Assembly: GCA_047967505.1 (NCBI GenBank)
Contig: CM106541.1
DNA from: Dipteris shenzhenensis
Lineage: Eukaryota > Polypodiophyta > Polypodiopsida > Gleicheniales
Direction: 5' to 3' (one strand)
Length of the DNA: 64,000 nucleotides
Shown: one piece after another, positions 1 to 12,432 of the stretch
How positions within the stretch are numbered: position 1 is the stretch's first letter
How the letters are laid out: every line of letters begins with the position of its first letter
The notes under the pieces: model-generated
Databases searched by the model: none
What the model was told of the DNA's origin: nothing
The model's input: only the letters and a program-made list of their open reading frames with translations
Program-made: the position numbers and the translations under genes

Positions 1-192
1 CAGGTAGTAGAATTGGAATGGGTGGGCTCTAAATTACTTTTACACAAAACACGTTTTTTGCCAAGGGTTCCCAGGAGAGCATTTTTGAAACATTACTGAT
101 GATAGACATGTAGTTGTAGCATCGACCATAATCTTTTAGAGTTAGTTGCAATGATGTGGTGCCTTACATTCTTTATATTTGTATGTATGCAG

Positions 193-3100
193 GCCTTGAA
201 GCATGGAAGGGACCTCAATCAGAAGTTTTGCATGTATCATCACCAGAGTTAAGTACTGCTGCTACTGTACCTATAAAAGAAATCTTAAGGGACGTTGAGC
301 AACAGGTAACACATGAAAGGGAGGCAAATGTCACAGCAAAGGAATTGGCAAGCAGCACCAATGATTCTTTCGACAGGAAGCATCCTTTCCCAGGCCTCTC
401 ATATTCAGGAGAGAACAGACAAGGAGGTGCAAAACCTTCATCAAAACATATTGCAGGAGTTCCAGAGGAAAATGTTAAGAGGAAACTCAACTATGTGTCA
501 AAACCTCTGATCTTTGGTAATAAAAGGCTAGGTGAAACCAGCTGTGAAAAAATTTCAGCAGAAACAGGCAGCAAGGAGAGCATTTATACTTCATCAGAAA
601 AGATTGTCGATATATCTAATCATAGCAATAGAGGATCAAACGTGGCCAATAATGATAAGCTTCCTCATAAGTGCAATATTTCAATCAGAGAGCCATCCGG
701 GAAAAAAGAGGCAGTTGCACTCAGGAAAACTAAGGTTTTCAAGACCATAGGTGGAAAAGAAAGGGCTAAAATGCATCCAGATCCCCCCATAGAAAATTCA
801 AGCATTCTCCAATCAAAGCTACAAAGACCTTCTGAACTACGTCACAAATTTCCACAGAAGTCAGTTTCTTTTTTGGAGGCAGATAACACGGTCAAACACG
901 GGAACTCATTGTGTGCACCTTGTCAGTCAGATGGGAAATGTCAAACTGTCAAACCTTTGAAGAAGAGGTGTTTCAAGAAGAATAAATTGAAGGAACAAAA
1001 TAGACATGACGAGCCCAGTTTTCACATTGGCCAAGCTGATGAGAACAACTTTTGCAACATAAAAAGGCACAGGAAACAGCAAAATTTTCAGAAATGTAAG
1101 GAAAGGACAATGCTTGAAAACTCTAACTGGCATTCTAATGACATAAGGGTGCAACCGCTCAATGATCAAGAAAACTCTCAAAGGAAACCTGTGGATCAGG
1201 AGAACAACTTCTTTCTGAATAGTGATAAGCCAGAGGAATCTTCCAATCGAAGTAAAGTTGAAGGTCTTCCTTGTGGAACCGGTGAGTTTAAAAAGGGGAG
1301 GCAATGTGTTGACAAAAATGAAGAAACTTCAAATTCTGAATTTTTTTCTAAAAGAAGCGTTAACATGCATTCACATGCTAAGACTGTAGCTGGGTTATCA
1401 AAGCCTCTAAATCTGAGATCAAAAGCCAATAGCTCTAGTCTTTCCAGAAAAGTCAAAACCATAGGCATTAGAAGAATACCCACCAAGAAGCATGAGTGTC
1501 ACGGACAAGTCCAAAATCAAGGAAGTATAGGAAAAATTCCAGAATGTGTGAAACTCCAATCTTCTGACTGCAAGGAAAATAAGAACCTTGAAGTGAAGGC
1601 AGTTGCAATGGAGCTCACAAACCTGGAAGACTGTTCCCTCTCATCATCTGTGGATTTGCAGAGGGATCAGCTGGTAAAGACACCAGGCCAAAGAGATCTT
1701 TTTCCTTATCCTTGTTTACCAGAATCAAATCATCTTGACTCAGACAATGCTCTCCTTACAGCTCCTTCAAATGCAGGCAGTGAACGATTTGTGATTGAGA
1801 CTGCTGGAACTTCTCCTCTGAAAGATGTCCATGTCCTCCCTTTAGAAGCTTCTACCACTTGTGACCATGAGAAGAAAACAATATTTGGTGATCTGGATCA
1901 CGAACGAGATACGAAAAGACACCCTCAATCGCTCCTATGGGAAGACACACCCAGGTCAGTGCAAATGCTTGCCAAACAGTTAGTACATCTGATAAATCTT
2001 AATGAATCCCCTCCACCTGTACTGACAGAGCACAGTACACAGCAGGCTATTTTCCAAGCTCAAAACTCATTACTAACTAATGAGTGTCCTCAATCTGGTG
2101 AACGCAAGTCGTTAAGATTAGAGACAGGCATAAGCAGTTCTGGAAACAATATTATACAAATGCAAGAAACGCTCCTCGAGAATTCTATGGATTCAATGCT
2201 GACAGAACTTTCAAATGAGGTAAGGAATCTTGATGACAAGCTACACAGAGTGAACCTTTTCAAAGGCTCTGAAAACGCTAGCATAGTTTTCCATACTTCA
2301 GAACGAGAGCAGCACACACAGTTACAGGACTCTACAAACTTGATGGAGGATGACCAGAAAAAGAGTCTCAAGACAAAAAATGAAAGCAATATGAGAGATG
2401 AAAATACATCTGTGCGTAGCTCAAAATCTGTAATGGAAATTGTTGGGGAGAATGATCTATTCGTGGTCCCAAATGGAACTTATGAATGTGAGAGAGCTGT
2501 AGACCCAGTAACCAGTCAGGAACAAGAACACATGTCACAACATAAAGCATATGATACAAGATTTATACAAGATCGTGAAGAAACCTATGGAGTTTTTACC
2601 TTCAGTTCAATTTCTTCAATGGGATCAAGTTTGAATAGATCATCCCATTACAATGGAAAACATACTGGTGATTCTGCTTCAACTTTACACGAATTGCTGA
2701 AAGCTGAGCAGCAAGGTAGTTATATCAAGAGAAATGCAAATCATTCTGAGGATATGAAGGGAGGAACTAAAGCTTTGCATAACAAGGCCAATTCATTGTC
2801 TGTGGATTCAACTGCATCAGCATACATCGTTGCCAAGAGTACTCAATCACCTTTTGAAAGGGAAACTGCTATACTTGGTAGCAAGACATCAACCCCTATT
2901 TTGCGTAAGACAGATGACAAGAAGATGCTTACTGCAAACCTTGGGATTTCCCCGGTGCTTCGTGAGGAAAACAAGTGGAAACGCATTACAAAGGAACAGG
3001 ATTTCCAGTTTTGTCATAGGAAGAATAAATGCAGACCTAAAGAGTATGTTACATTTGGTCTATCACAATGTGATGATTTGAATCCTCCAAAGTTCAGCTC

Positions 3101-3790
3101 GGTAGGGAAGGATTCTGTAAGGTCGACTTTACAATCATTGATTCCACAGTTTAAGAATCCCAGCACTGAGAACGAGGATTCTTTGTCCAGCACCTCAGAT
3201 TCGGCTGATCTTAGTCCATGGGATACACAGGTCTTCAAACATAGCCCAAGTCCAATTGTTTCAGCACCTTCTCCTAGCCCAAGACATACACCTGCTTGGC
3301 AAGGCAAAGCTGGACTGAGGTGGAGAAAGGTCAAACCTGATATAATTATGGTTAGGGGAGCAAATGGGTTCCGTAAAAGATGTCAGATGGTGAAAAGAAA
3401 TCAGACCAAGTCTCTCATTTGGAATGCAAAACCTAGTGGACCCTTCACACTCGTTACTAGATCTGGTTTTTTCTTGACTTTGCTTTCAATTTTCCATACC
3501 TTGCGATGTGCAATTACTACTTTGTCATATTGATTAATGTATGGTGTATGGAGTCTGTACATGTCTCATTTTTGCCTTCCTCTCCATTATCACCAGTACA
3601 TTCTTGGTATTTCGATTGCCTCATTGAAAACCATGGAAATTTGTTGAATCAAGATAATCTTGGCACTTTCTTATCTTTGTATTAAGCCTTTATTCTAAGC
3701 TAAAAATTTGTCCTGGAATCTACAGGAGGCATGCAGATGAAAAAGGGCAGGAAATTCAAGCTGCTACAACCTGCCAAATATGCATACTAA
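193..3790 (+). CDS. Large exon plus spliced last exon of an unrecognised plant protein (5' partial)
   Basis: An open frame of about 1,090 codons runs from a 3' splice site (gtatgcag ending at 192) and has no relatives I recognise. The likely structure is exon 193-3465, intron 3466-3725 (GT...AG, 260 bp), last exon 3726-3790. Both introns are phase 1, and the last exon adds a short basic tail ending QPAKYAY and a stop at 3788-3790. Without splicing the frame ends at 3531-3533. The donor (ATCTG|GTTTTTTC) is weak, so this junction is an inference. Upstream exons are outside the window; 4-192 looks like intron, and the first three bases (CAG before GTAGTAG) could be an exon end. The protein is rich in Ser, Lys, Asn and Glu with no membrane segment or signal peptide, so it is probably largely disordered. 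A basic block (LRWRKVKPDIIMVRG, then FRKRCQMVKRNQTK) near the C terminus could bind nucleic acid or a partner. Function unknown. Confidence 0.65.
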
Positions 3791-4843
3791 AAATGAAAGG
3801 TTGGCCAGTGCATCATGAGTTTAGTGAAAGTCTATCTCATTGAAATGGGGGTTTTCAGCTAGTTTGTATATAAGCCAAAAAAGTATCCAGTTCCCATCAA
3901 AGGAGTTTCAGATTTTGCATTTCCAAAGAGGCCAAACAATATCCAGGCAGTAATCATTGACAAAATGGGAGTTGCAGTTTATGTGGGGCCCAAAAATGAA
4001 GTTCATCACTTGTGCTTTTGTTGGGCCCCAAGGGTAGGGTTGCTTTATTTCATTGAGTAAAAAAGTACCTTGAGATTCTTTATATATGAATCAAGTATTC
4101 AATGATAATCACGTTGTTACCTCTACCTCTGCCAATCATATGAAAGTGTTTCAGGTCTTTCCAGTAAAATGCTATTATGAGAGGTACCAAAAAACAATCA
4201 AAGCGCCAAACAGAGAGCCTCAATATTTGATGTCTAATTTTCATATGCCTTCATGGAATGTTGAGTTCTAAATTGTGTCCAGATTTGTATTGCTTTGTAT
4301 TTTGCAGCATGATTCTCTTTGCTTCTTTTGAGGATAAGTTATTTGTTCATAAATTGTATACTACACACTGTATATGTTTTTACATCAGACTATAGCTGGA
4401 AAATATGATGCAGAACTGTCAGAGAGTATTTGGATCTAATTTCAGACAGATCAAGGATTAAAATCTTCTCTTGCGAAAGACGCACTTTCTTTTGCATCAT
4501 TATCCTTTTCTTTGATTTTATCATAATGTTCAGGAAATATGTTTTTTTTAAAAGGTTTTGCAGATGTTGATATGTGCATAGTCTTTAACAGATCATAAAT
4601 TTAGAGATTGGTCTAGTCTCATGGTGATTGTGATCCAGAACAAGAGCTGAGCAGATGTGAATTCTCATAGGCAGGGCAATGATGCTATCAACTCCCATCT
4701 TGACAGTGTCCAGGTGTCACATGTTGGCTCTGTGAAGTCCGCAGGTCAAATCTTGCCTACTAATCTGAAGGATGAACTCCCATAAATGTCCTCGTACCCA
4801 TACACAGGTCCTCTGTCTGTAACCCAGGCCACCCCTTCTTAGG
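3791..4843. other. Noncoding, likely 3' UTR then intergenic
   Basis: This AT-rich stretch follows the stop of gene 1 and holds only short unrelated frames. The first few hundred bases probably form the 3' UTR of gene 1. I see no repeat or element in it. Confidence 0.4.
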
Positions 4844-5695
4844 TCATCTGTTCGTGAAACCCAATAAAGACCATCCCCAAAGCTCTCCTCGAAACCTCTT
4901 GTGCCAGCGGTCAATCCCAAATGCAGTGCCCTTTGAGACTTCTCTATAAAACCACATCATGAGCATATCGAGAAAATAGCCAAACCCAATCCAAGTGCCC
5001 ATTGCTAGGGCTTTGTATGCCAACATGCAAAGGATGTGGGAGATCTTCCTTGCCTTGTAACTGTCCTAGAGCTTGCACCAAAAATCCTCAAGAAACATCT
5101 GAGAGAGTCCTTGTCTATGCCAATGCTCTATTGCAGCTTGCGTGCCATCAATCCTCCCCATCTGGATCCTCCTGCCCAATCTTACTGAATAGCTGCAAAA
5201 AGGAATATCGAGGGCATCCCTCAATAATGCCTATGAAAAAGTGTCGCTTGCATTGCATCCCAAATGTGCTGAGAATAGCTACTCTGCAAATCTCACCTCT
5301 AAGCTCCTACCCAAGCGTGTAGCTCTGATAGAAAAAACCCACCTAGTACTAGTCTCCCAAGGGCCTCCCAATTCTAGTTCTATCTCATGAAGGCTGTGAG
5401 GAAGTAGCTACTTCCATGGCTCACTACCAGGTAGCATGCCCCTGACAATGAACTTTCGGCAACACTCTGCTTTGGCATTCTGTGTCTACAATGCCTAGCC
5501 CTCTAGCTGAATAATGACGTCCAAAGCCACCTTCGTCCTAGACGGGCAGCCATCCCTCCGAACCAGATCAAGTTCCTGATGATTCACTTCACCTGGCCAA
5601 TGCAAGATCAACAAGAGGTTATGTACCACATAGTAGCTAATTGTAATCTTTTTTTTGTAGGAAAAACTGTTGTCCATAAATTTACAGTTGGACAA
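4844..5695 (-). pseudogene. Decayed antisense ORF of unknown family
   Basis: One minus-strand frame can be read for about 280 codons from 5695 down to 4844, interrupted by several in-frame stops, mostly TAG. Between stops the translation has the composition of a globular protein (for example GTAFGIDRWHKRFRGELWGW near 4880 and QAAIEHWHRQGLSQMFLEDF near 5110). It overlaps the start of the plus-strand zinc-finger exon by a few bases. I do not recognise the family. A decayed retroelement or host gene copy is the most likely explanation. The persistent single frame over 850 bp is the only evidence. Confidence 0.35.
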
Positions 5696-6182
5696 AATTC
5701 ATGTGCATGTGGAGTTAATTACAGATATGCAAAAACTCATTGATAAAAAGACATGCATCCTTTTTCTTCCTCATGTTCTGAAGATCCCTACTAGCAATGC
5801 TAGAGTTGTAATGGATGGTGCATGCCACATATGTGGATTTGGTTGTGTAGATGATGATATGGTGGCATGCAAACACTCCTACCATATCATTTGTTTTGCA
5901 TTGATGTTTATGACCAATGATTCTTGCCTAGCACCATCATGCAACCAAGAAATATCCAATGCTCCAAAGTCAACAATGGTGGGTTCAATATTAGCAGTTA
6001 AAAAAGAGACTAAGAGTGGTAATTTCTTTCTTTAGGTCGATATTAAAAATATTCAGAATAGAAAATAAAATGCTATTGCACTTGTGCTTTCATTGATGTA
6101 CTATTGCAGATATTCGAGTTCAAGCATTCAAGTTCAAGCCATTCCGACCAAGTGACAACTATGTCGGTGAGTTGACCAGGTG
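5661..6182 (+). CDS. RING-like zinc-binding protein fragment, two putative exons
   Basis: A frame opens directly after a strong 3' splice site (ttttttttgtag ending at 5660) and runs to a likely donor at 6019 (AGTG|GTAATT). A second exon could start at 6110 after ctattgcag and end at TGA 6180-6182. The frame fits across this phase-1 intron. Residues 45-95 hold a Cys/His-rich module: CHICGFGCVDDDMVACKH, then YH, C, and a final C-X4-C (CLAPSC). The order C-X2-C, C-X-H-X2-H-X2-C, C-X4-C resembles a RING or PHD-type zinc fold, but the last pair is C-X4-C rather than C-X2-C. A ubiquitin-ligase role would be pure inference. No start codon or promoter is visible, so this may be a fragment carried by an element. 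The second exon runs into a tandem repeat. Confidence 0.4.
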
Positions 6183-6281
6183 ACAACTATGTCAGCGAGA
6201 TGACCAAGTGACAACTATGTCGGCGAGCGAACAAGGTGACAACTATGTAGCCATGTCAAACAGGTGACAACCATGTCAACT
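6147..6281. repeat. Minisatellite, 5 imperfect units of about 28 bp
   Basis: Units share the core gtgacaactatgtc and begin near 6148, 6177, 6205, 6232 and 6262. The first unit overlaps the putative second exon of the RING-like fragment. Confidence 0.75.
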
Positions 6282-7454
6282 AGAGATAACCAACCGTGGC
6301 CACTTGTGTACCAGGGTGAGATCTCTCGTGAGTCCACCTACGTGATCATGTCAGACCTATGTCAATGGTGGTGCAAAGGGGCAGCTAGCCAAGAGCTCAC
6401 ATGGAGAAGATAATGCACATCGAAGGAGTCAGAGGGATAAGCGGCGCACAGAGAGGTGCATATGGGTAATCATATCACCAACGGGGAGGAGGCTAACTAG
6501 TAAGAAGTGGTTGAAGCCATGAAGAGTCCAAGGGGTGGAACGGCTAAGAGACAGAGAGCCATCATCAATGGGAAGAAGGGGATAAGCTTATCAGATAGAG
6601 AAAGGGACCCTCCATGGGAGCGGAGGGGGGGATGAAGGGGTGGGGAAACGAGGGAAAGGGCATTCTATGATTAGAAGGGGAACAGGAGAGTGACAAGGAG
6701 GTTTGAGTCTGGAGCTCTCCTAGTGTAACGTTGTGGTGTCCTACTAGTGTACTTCTCTTCTACTCTGAATACTGTGCTTCCCTCCATCTTTGTTTGCAAC
6801 TGTAGCTCTCCTTCACCCCGTGTATTTCCCTCTTCATTTGGTGTAACGGTCCTTGTGTCATGTGGCTTGAGTTCTCTGGTGTTCATGTTGAAGGATGGCT
6901 CTTGTAACTTTGTTTTGCTAGGCTTGCATCACTCTTGCACTCGCTCGCACCTTTGGTGACACCATTGTCCTCGTGCTTTCTGTCGTTGACATCATCTCCT
7001 CGCATGCACCTTCAGTGACATTAGTGGCACTCCCCTACTTGCTCCTTGCACCAGTGACCCTAGGTCTCCGATAACACTTCTGGAAGTGGAAGGACCCCTC
7101 CCCCCGACATGTACTCATTGGTGCACTATGTACTAACATAGGTATGCTCACTATAGCGACTTTGTTGTACCACCTAGTGATACTGTGCACTAACTTGTGC
7201 ATATTAGTGACTCCAAAGCACTAAGCAGTGAGTCTATGCACTTAGAAGACCAACATTGAATATTGCTCAAATCACTAGCTTATGACCTTGTGTGTTAATT
7301 TGTGAAGTGTGTGTAGTGATTAGTGGCTATGTGGACTAAGTAGTGATTAGTGGCTATGTGGACTAAGTAGTGAACCTGAGCAATAACTAGTGACCTGGGT
7401 AGATTGATTGTCACATAAGCCCCTTTTTACTAACTAGTTCTTAACACCCGACAG
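6282..7454. other. Noncoding; small 27-bp direct duplication
   Basis: Nothing coding is convincing here. The stretch contains a perfect tandem duplication of 27 bp (7314-7340 and 7341-7367, core gtggctatgtggactaag). Short frames near 6700-6950 occur on both strands and look like chance. Confidence 0.4.
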
Positions 7455-7661
7455 GTTTTTGATCCTGTGGTTTAAAAGTTCCGGTTGCCAGCCTATATTA
7501 AGAAGAACCACAAGGGCAAAAAACAGCTTTGTTTTATTGATGGTAACGTCACTCCGTTACATGGTTTTCTGCAAGCTAATAATCTTGCTTTGGAGGATAT
7601 CTTACTCGATCCTTCTCCAAGTGACTTATTATCATTTTTATATTTTTTGGCAGACTTCTAA
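7455..7661 (+). pseudogene. Orphan exon-like coding fragment
   Basis: A 3' splice-like site (cacccgacag ending at 7454) is followed by a 68-codon frame with protein-like composition: VFDPVV, a TAA at 7473-7475, then LPAYIKKNHKGKKQLCFIDG, LHGFLQANNLALEDILLDPS and DLLSFLYFLADF before a TAA at 7659-7661. A second frame over the same DNA contains only a chance copia-like string. The family is not recognised. The internal stop and lack of neighbouring exons suggest a duplicated or captured exon of a host gene that is no longer translated. Confidence 0.35.
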
Positions 7662-7770
7662 GGTTTCTTTTAGAAGAATACTTGTAAACTTTAAAAATTT
7701 TGTACTTCATGGTGGGCTTTTTTTCTATTTTTGAGGTTTCCCACATCGAAATATACGATTTCACCAAAAA

Positions 7771-7772
<2 letters not shown>

Positions 7773-7808
<36 letters not shown>
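7773..7808. repeat. (GT)n microsatellite
   Basis: About 17 uninterrupted GT dinucleotides directly follow a short A run. Confidence 0.95.
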
Positions 7809-7811
<3 letters not shown>

Positions 7812-7993
7812 CATGTTAAGGTGGTACAAATAGTTGTGTCCTTGGACATGACTATTCAACAACTAAGTAGGGGCTTGCAACGGATAAGGTTATGAGAAAT
7901 TTAAAAGGGACAAATTGCTGGTAGTTATGCGCACATAAAGACATCATGGGCCGGCTCCCGATTATCATTCATGTTTGATTGTTTCTTGGGCAT

Positions 7994-8014
7994 CTCTCCC
8001 TCCCTCCCTCCCTC

Positions 8015-8076
<62 letters not shown>

Positions 8077-8198
8077 CCTTCCTCCCTCCCCCCCCCCCTT
8101 CTCTCTCTCTCTCTCTCTCTCTCTACCCCCCCCTAACTACTCTCAAACTTCCAAAATCCCCCCCCCCCCCTATCCCTTGATCTCTCTGTGCTCTCTGT

Positions 8199-8234
<36 letters not shown>
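7994..8234. repeat. Compound (CT)n/(CCCT)n microsatellite
   Basis: Long CT runs (about 8010-8071, 8100-8124 and 8200-8234) are separated by CCCT units and poly-C runs. All pyrimidines lie on the plus strand. Leu/Ser/Pro-rich frames here are repeat artefacts. Confidence 0.95.
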
Positions 8235-8236
<2 letters not shown>

Positions 8237-9735
8237 ATCCCCCCCTTCCCTTCTCTAATTATCTCTCTCTACCTTACCTCTCTAATTATACCTCACTCTA
8301 ATTATGCCTCTCTTTAACCTTAGCTCTCCCCTCCCTAACTATACCTTATCATCTCCTTGTCTCCCTACCCATCCATTTCCTTGCCTCAAATCCTCTGACT
8401 ACTAACTAAAATGCATTGCCCAATGATAAAACCGACTGCCAACTACTCTAAAACCCCCCACCACAAATCAAACTCTGCCACACCTCTTGCCTTCTCATTT
8501 GCTCACCTTCTGCTCACCACCCACACCTCAAGCTCTGTCCCATCATCTCACCATGTCACCGCTTATCCCATGTGCTCATCGCTTCGCTCTCTCAAAATAT
8601 CTAACCCCCTCCAAACTATTCAACTTTCTCCTTTAGTCTCCGTAGCCCAGCCTTTTTGGCCTAATGCACTCTTATCCTATCTACCAACTTGCTATAGTCA
8701 TCTATGATTTTGTTAGCCACCCCTACACAATCCATAGCTTTAAAAAACCCACCTACTATATCACTGTCTATTTGCGATCACTTCCACTCTGCTACTACTG
8801 TGCACTACCACCACGACCACCTACACAAACCACTTCAATTCACAGGTAGGAATTTCTTTTTTCCTTTTCTAGTTTATATGCCGTCCTTTATGTTTAAATA
8901 TTTTGACTCATATGCCTTCCTTTTCTAACTTACATATTAACAAGCTATGCAGTATACTCATTGTTTATAGTTCTTTTGAGTTATTTTAGTTTTACATATC
9001 CCTTTAATGTTTATTCACTAACTACTTTAACTAATAAACCCTTTCTATAATCAATCATATAACATAGTGGCCCATCTAATGAAACCAGTACCCCTTCTAC
9101 CTTTTGTGACTTTATACTAACTCTTTCCAGCCCTCCCTTGTCAAACACTTCATGCCTTTCTTTTATCTCCATCAATCACTACTCCTATCCTCACTAATTT
9201 GATGACGCTTTTTTGATGCTGAAATTACCCTTTCACCTTCTCCACCTCCAATATTTTAAGTTCTAACTTTGTGCTCTAAAGTCTATCATATCCCTTGTGA
9301 AACCTTTTTACTTAAGTTTAGCTATAATGCTTATTTTTATTTTTTATGTTTTCTCTTCAGCTTTGCACCCATAATTTTACATCTAGCTTGATAAGTTATG
9401 GTTAGTATTATATTTTATTGTGATCCCATTTACAAGGGGGGGTGTCTATGACACCTGTCTTCCCAACTAAGGTTAAAGCTGGTTCTTACAATTATTCTTG
9501 TTGAATGGTGGTAGGTATGTAGACTTCCCTCTTTAATAAAAGTGATGCTTGCTACGACTTATCAAAGCTCTACTTTTTGGTGCAATTATGAAAAATTTTG
9601 CAAGATGCCTACCTCTTCAAAACTTTCTTATAAACATTCGTGGTGTCCACCTTTTTGTTGAAAAGTTTCTTTTGAATACAATATTTTTCTCTTTCTAATG
9701 TATTATCAAACTCTACTTTATTTTCATTTTATTAT
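8235..9735. other. Pyrimidine-biased noncoding stretch
   Basis: The plus strand stays C/T-rich for about 1 kb after the microsatellite, with recurring ctctaattat motifs near 8253-8310. It looks like a decayed extension of the simple repeat. From 9300 it becomes ordinary AT-rich DNA. No gene seen. Confidence 0.4.
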
Positions 9736-9837
9736 GAAAAGGTAGTCTAGAGTCTTTCCCACACACACATACACACACATGAAAAGGTAGTCTAGAGTCT
9801 TTCATTTCATTATGAAAAGGTAGTCTAGAGTCTTTCT

Positions 9838-9870
<33 letters not shown>
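9736..9870. repeat. Three copies of a 23-bp unit interleaved with (CA)n
   Basis: The unit gaaaaggtagtctagagtct occurs near 9737, 9780 and 9814. CA-rich tracts follow the first and third copies; the longest is about 9838-9864. Confidence 0.85.
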
Positions 9871-9872
<2 letters not shown>

Positions 9873-11089
9873 GTAATTGAGATGTGTTGTGGACACATCT
9901 TAGTTACATACATGTGTGTTGTGTAGCATATAGGTCTAATACATGTGTCTTACACAATGACATGTGTAATAAATGTTCTAGAATAGTGATAAAGATCACA
10001 TTATCGCGAATTGTGGCACACTAATGTTGGGATCGTACATGTGTAATCGAGGTGTGGTAATGGTACAAGCACAATTACATATGATATAAATGTTCCAAAG
10101 AAGTTATGTGGATATGGTATATGCACATTGATGACTTGTGGCAATAAATATTCCATGATATCTTTCAATATGTTTCTAGTTTGAGTCAAAATAGATACCT
10201 CAATGCATGTATGATCCTAGACACATGTTGTTCTATTGACATGTATGTGAAAGTGAAAATGCAAGTAAGTGACAGGCAAGTGGTGTTGAAATTCACAAAC
10301 AGAAATGACGTTCTTTGTGACAAGATAATGCATATCTTGAGCAACTTTTGACCATGGACTTCATATTGGGAATACGGTGAAATTGATTATGTCTTGATGG
10401 GACAAATCACTAAGGAGTCATATCCTTTTCATATAATACGTTGTGGATCTTGCTAAGGGAGTGATATAAATTTAGGGGATGAAGAGTGAATTATGAAGCT
10501 CACTTTACCATGAAGAGTGATTTATGAGCATAATTACATTCTTGTGTAGAGTTCTTGTGAGGGAACTGGCTTGGGTAATCTCATGGATCATTATTACGCA
10601 ATGGATGATACCCATATTAGACACTTCTATTTGATAGTCCCTATTGTAGCATCACATATGATATGGTATGTTAAAATGTCTCTTGGCAACATGAATCAAT
10701 ATGAGTACATATATAAAGAGAGAGAGTAAACAAACTTAAAATAGATATAGATTCTGCAGAATCACTGTCCATGTAGCATATACATGCAAGATGGAAAGCG
10801 ATACCTATTTAGCTTCCTAAATCTATACAAAAACGGCAAGCATTGAGCAAACATAATAAGTTGTATAAGGAGTGATAGTTTGTTTGGACTAATAGATAAT
10901 GTGTTGGTCTTGTCATATCAACAATTAGTTTAGATAGCCTCGTTTACTTCGATTGCTCTTACAAAATACAAATCTCCTTATTTATGTATTTCAGGTACTT
11001 GGTATGTTCGAGGACAGGAAGTAGGCTAATGTGGGTCAAGATAGTAGTAGTAAGAGGCCAATGGACTATATGTAGCTTGTCCTCTATAA
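9871..11089. other. AT-rich DNA with no supported feature
   Basis: I see no gene, element end or long repeat here. Only short random frames are present. Confidence 0.4.
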
Positions 11090-11700
11090 GTGTACTAGGA
11101 ATAGTCCCGTTTTGCAAGATATGACGGGAAGATTTGGCAAAAAGCATCATATGCAAAAGTCAACATACTATAATGGAGGCAATCTCTGTCTGGTATAGTC
11201 AGAATTAGAGAACCAGCCTTTTTTTTTTAAATCTCACGATGGAATATCCTACTGTTGGGTCTTAAAATTCTTGGAATAGGCCTAGTTTGCAAGGATGTGT
11301 GGGCGGATTTGGCAAAAAGCATCATATACAAAAGTAGACATACTATAAGGGAGGTAGTCCTTGTCTGGTATAGCCAAATCAAAGAGCGAGCCATATCTTT
11401 TTCATATCATATTGAAATACCCTCATGGTGGGTATTTGAATTCCTTGAACAGGCTTGTTCTACAAGTTAGTGCGGAAAAAGAATCATATACAAAAGTCAA
11501 CGTATTGTGATGGAGGCACCCCTGTCTAATATAGTCAGAATCAAAGAGCGAGCCATATTATTTTCATCCTGCAACGGAACACACTCATGGTGGGTCTTAA
11601 AATTCTTGGAGTAGGCCTGGTTTACAAGGTTATGAAGGAATATCTAGCAAAAAGAATCGTATACAAAAGTCGACATATTGTGAGGGAGAAAGTCCTAACT
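11090..11700. repeat. Tandem array, about 3.5 units of 162-175 bp
   Basis: The landmark (c/a)atc(a/g)tat(a/g)caaaagt recurs at 11145, 11320, 11482 and 11655, giving periods of 175, 162 and 173 bp. Other shared blocks are ttggaataggcctagtttgc, gtctggtatagtcagaat and aagagcgagccatat. Units have diverged by many substitutions and small indels. Small plus-strand frames at 11255 and 11587 lie in equivalent unit positions and are products of the repeat. Confidence 0.85.
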
Positions 11701-12357
11701 CTAATGCCATGTTGGAAGAAGAGGGAGAGAGGAGTGAGACACAAGATTGCTCCTAGAAGTAGTGAGTGAATTCATATATTGTGGACATATATATACTTGA
11801 GGACTAGGTTGAGTTAGGGCGAGCTGTATATAGCTGCAACATGATATTGAAAAAGTATTTTGAAGATTGACATAAACACTTTCACTACAAGACATGGATC
11901 ACTTTTCGACAAAAATATTGATGCTAAATATAATCAAAATTTTTTAAAAATCAAGTTGAAAACGTAGGAATGTCCATCGGTGAAAGCGTCGCTATGAGTG
12001 CATTGGTATAAGCATCAAAAACTAAATTGTCTCAGTGTGGGTATGGGCGTCGGTACCAGCATTGGTATATACCGATGTTGTTATAGAAGAAAACTATTGT
12101 GGGGCGTTTCAGCCCCGTCCTACTCCACAAATTTTTCCCCCTCATTAGAATCATGTTACAGTGTTACAAAAGAGGTCTACAAAATGATTTGCGCTACAAA
12201 ATGGTAAAAGTGCTGATGTTCAAAATGGATCTGCCGAAGTATTGCACTACAAAATGGCAAATGTGGTGAAATACAAAACTACAAAATGTCCTATATATCC
12301 TACAAATCCTCCTCCGATCTCTCCTCGTCCTCCTTGCCTGCAGACTCTCTATGTAGG

Positions 12358-12432
12358 CCTGCTCCCTCATCCTTGTCCAGGATTTCTTCCTCACCCTCGT
12401 CCAAGCCTGCTCCCTCAACCTCGTCCAGATCT
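12358..12432. repeat. 24-bp minisatellite, 3 units
   Basis: Three units of the form cctgctccctcatccttgtc appear in tandem. On the minus strand they encode the repeated Trp-Thr-Arg blocks of a 186-codon frame (12194-12754) that I do not believe is a gene. Confidence 0.7.

Noticed and set aside
7459-7530. Copia-like string ILRRTTRAK in a second frame
   Set aside because: Isolated match; the overlapping frame has much longer protein-like sequence and no copia homology surrounds it.
7971-8317. Ser/Leu/Pro-rich frames
   Set aside because: Translation of CT microsatellites.
11090-11700. Possible CRISPR-like array
   Set aside because: Whole units repeat without unique spacers, and this is plant DNA.
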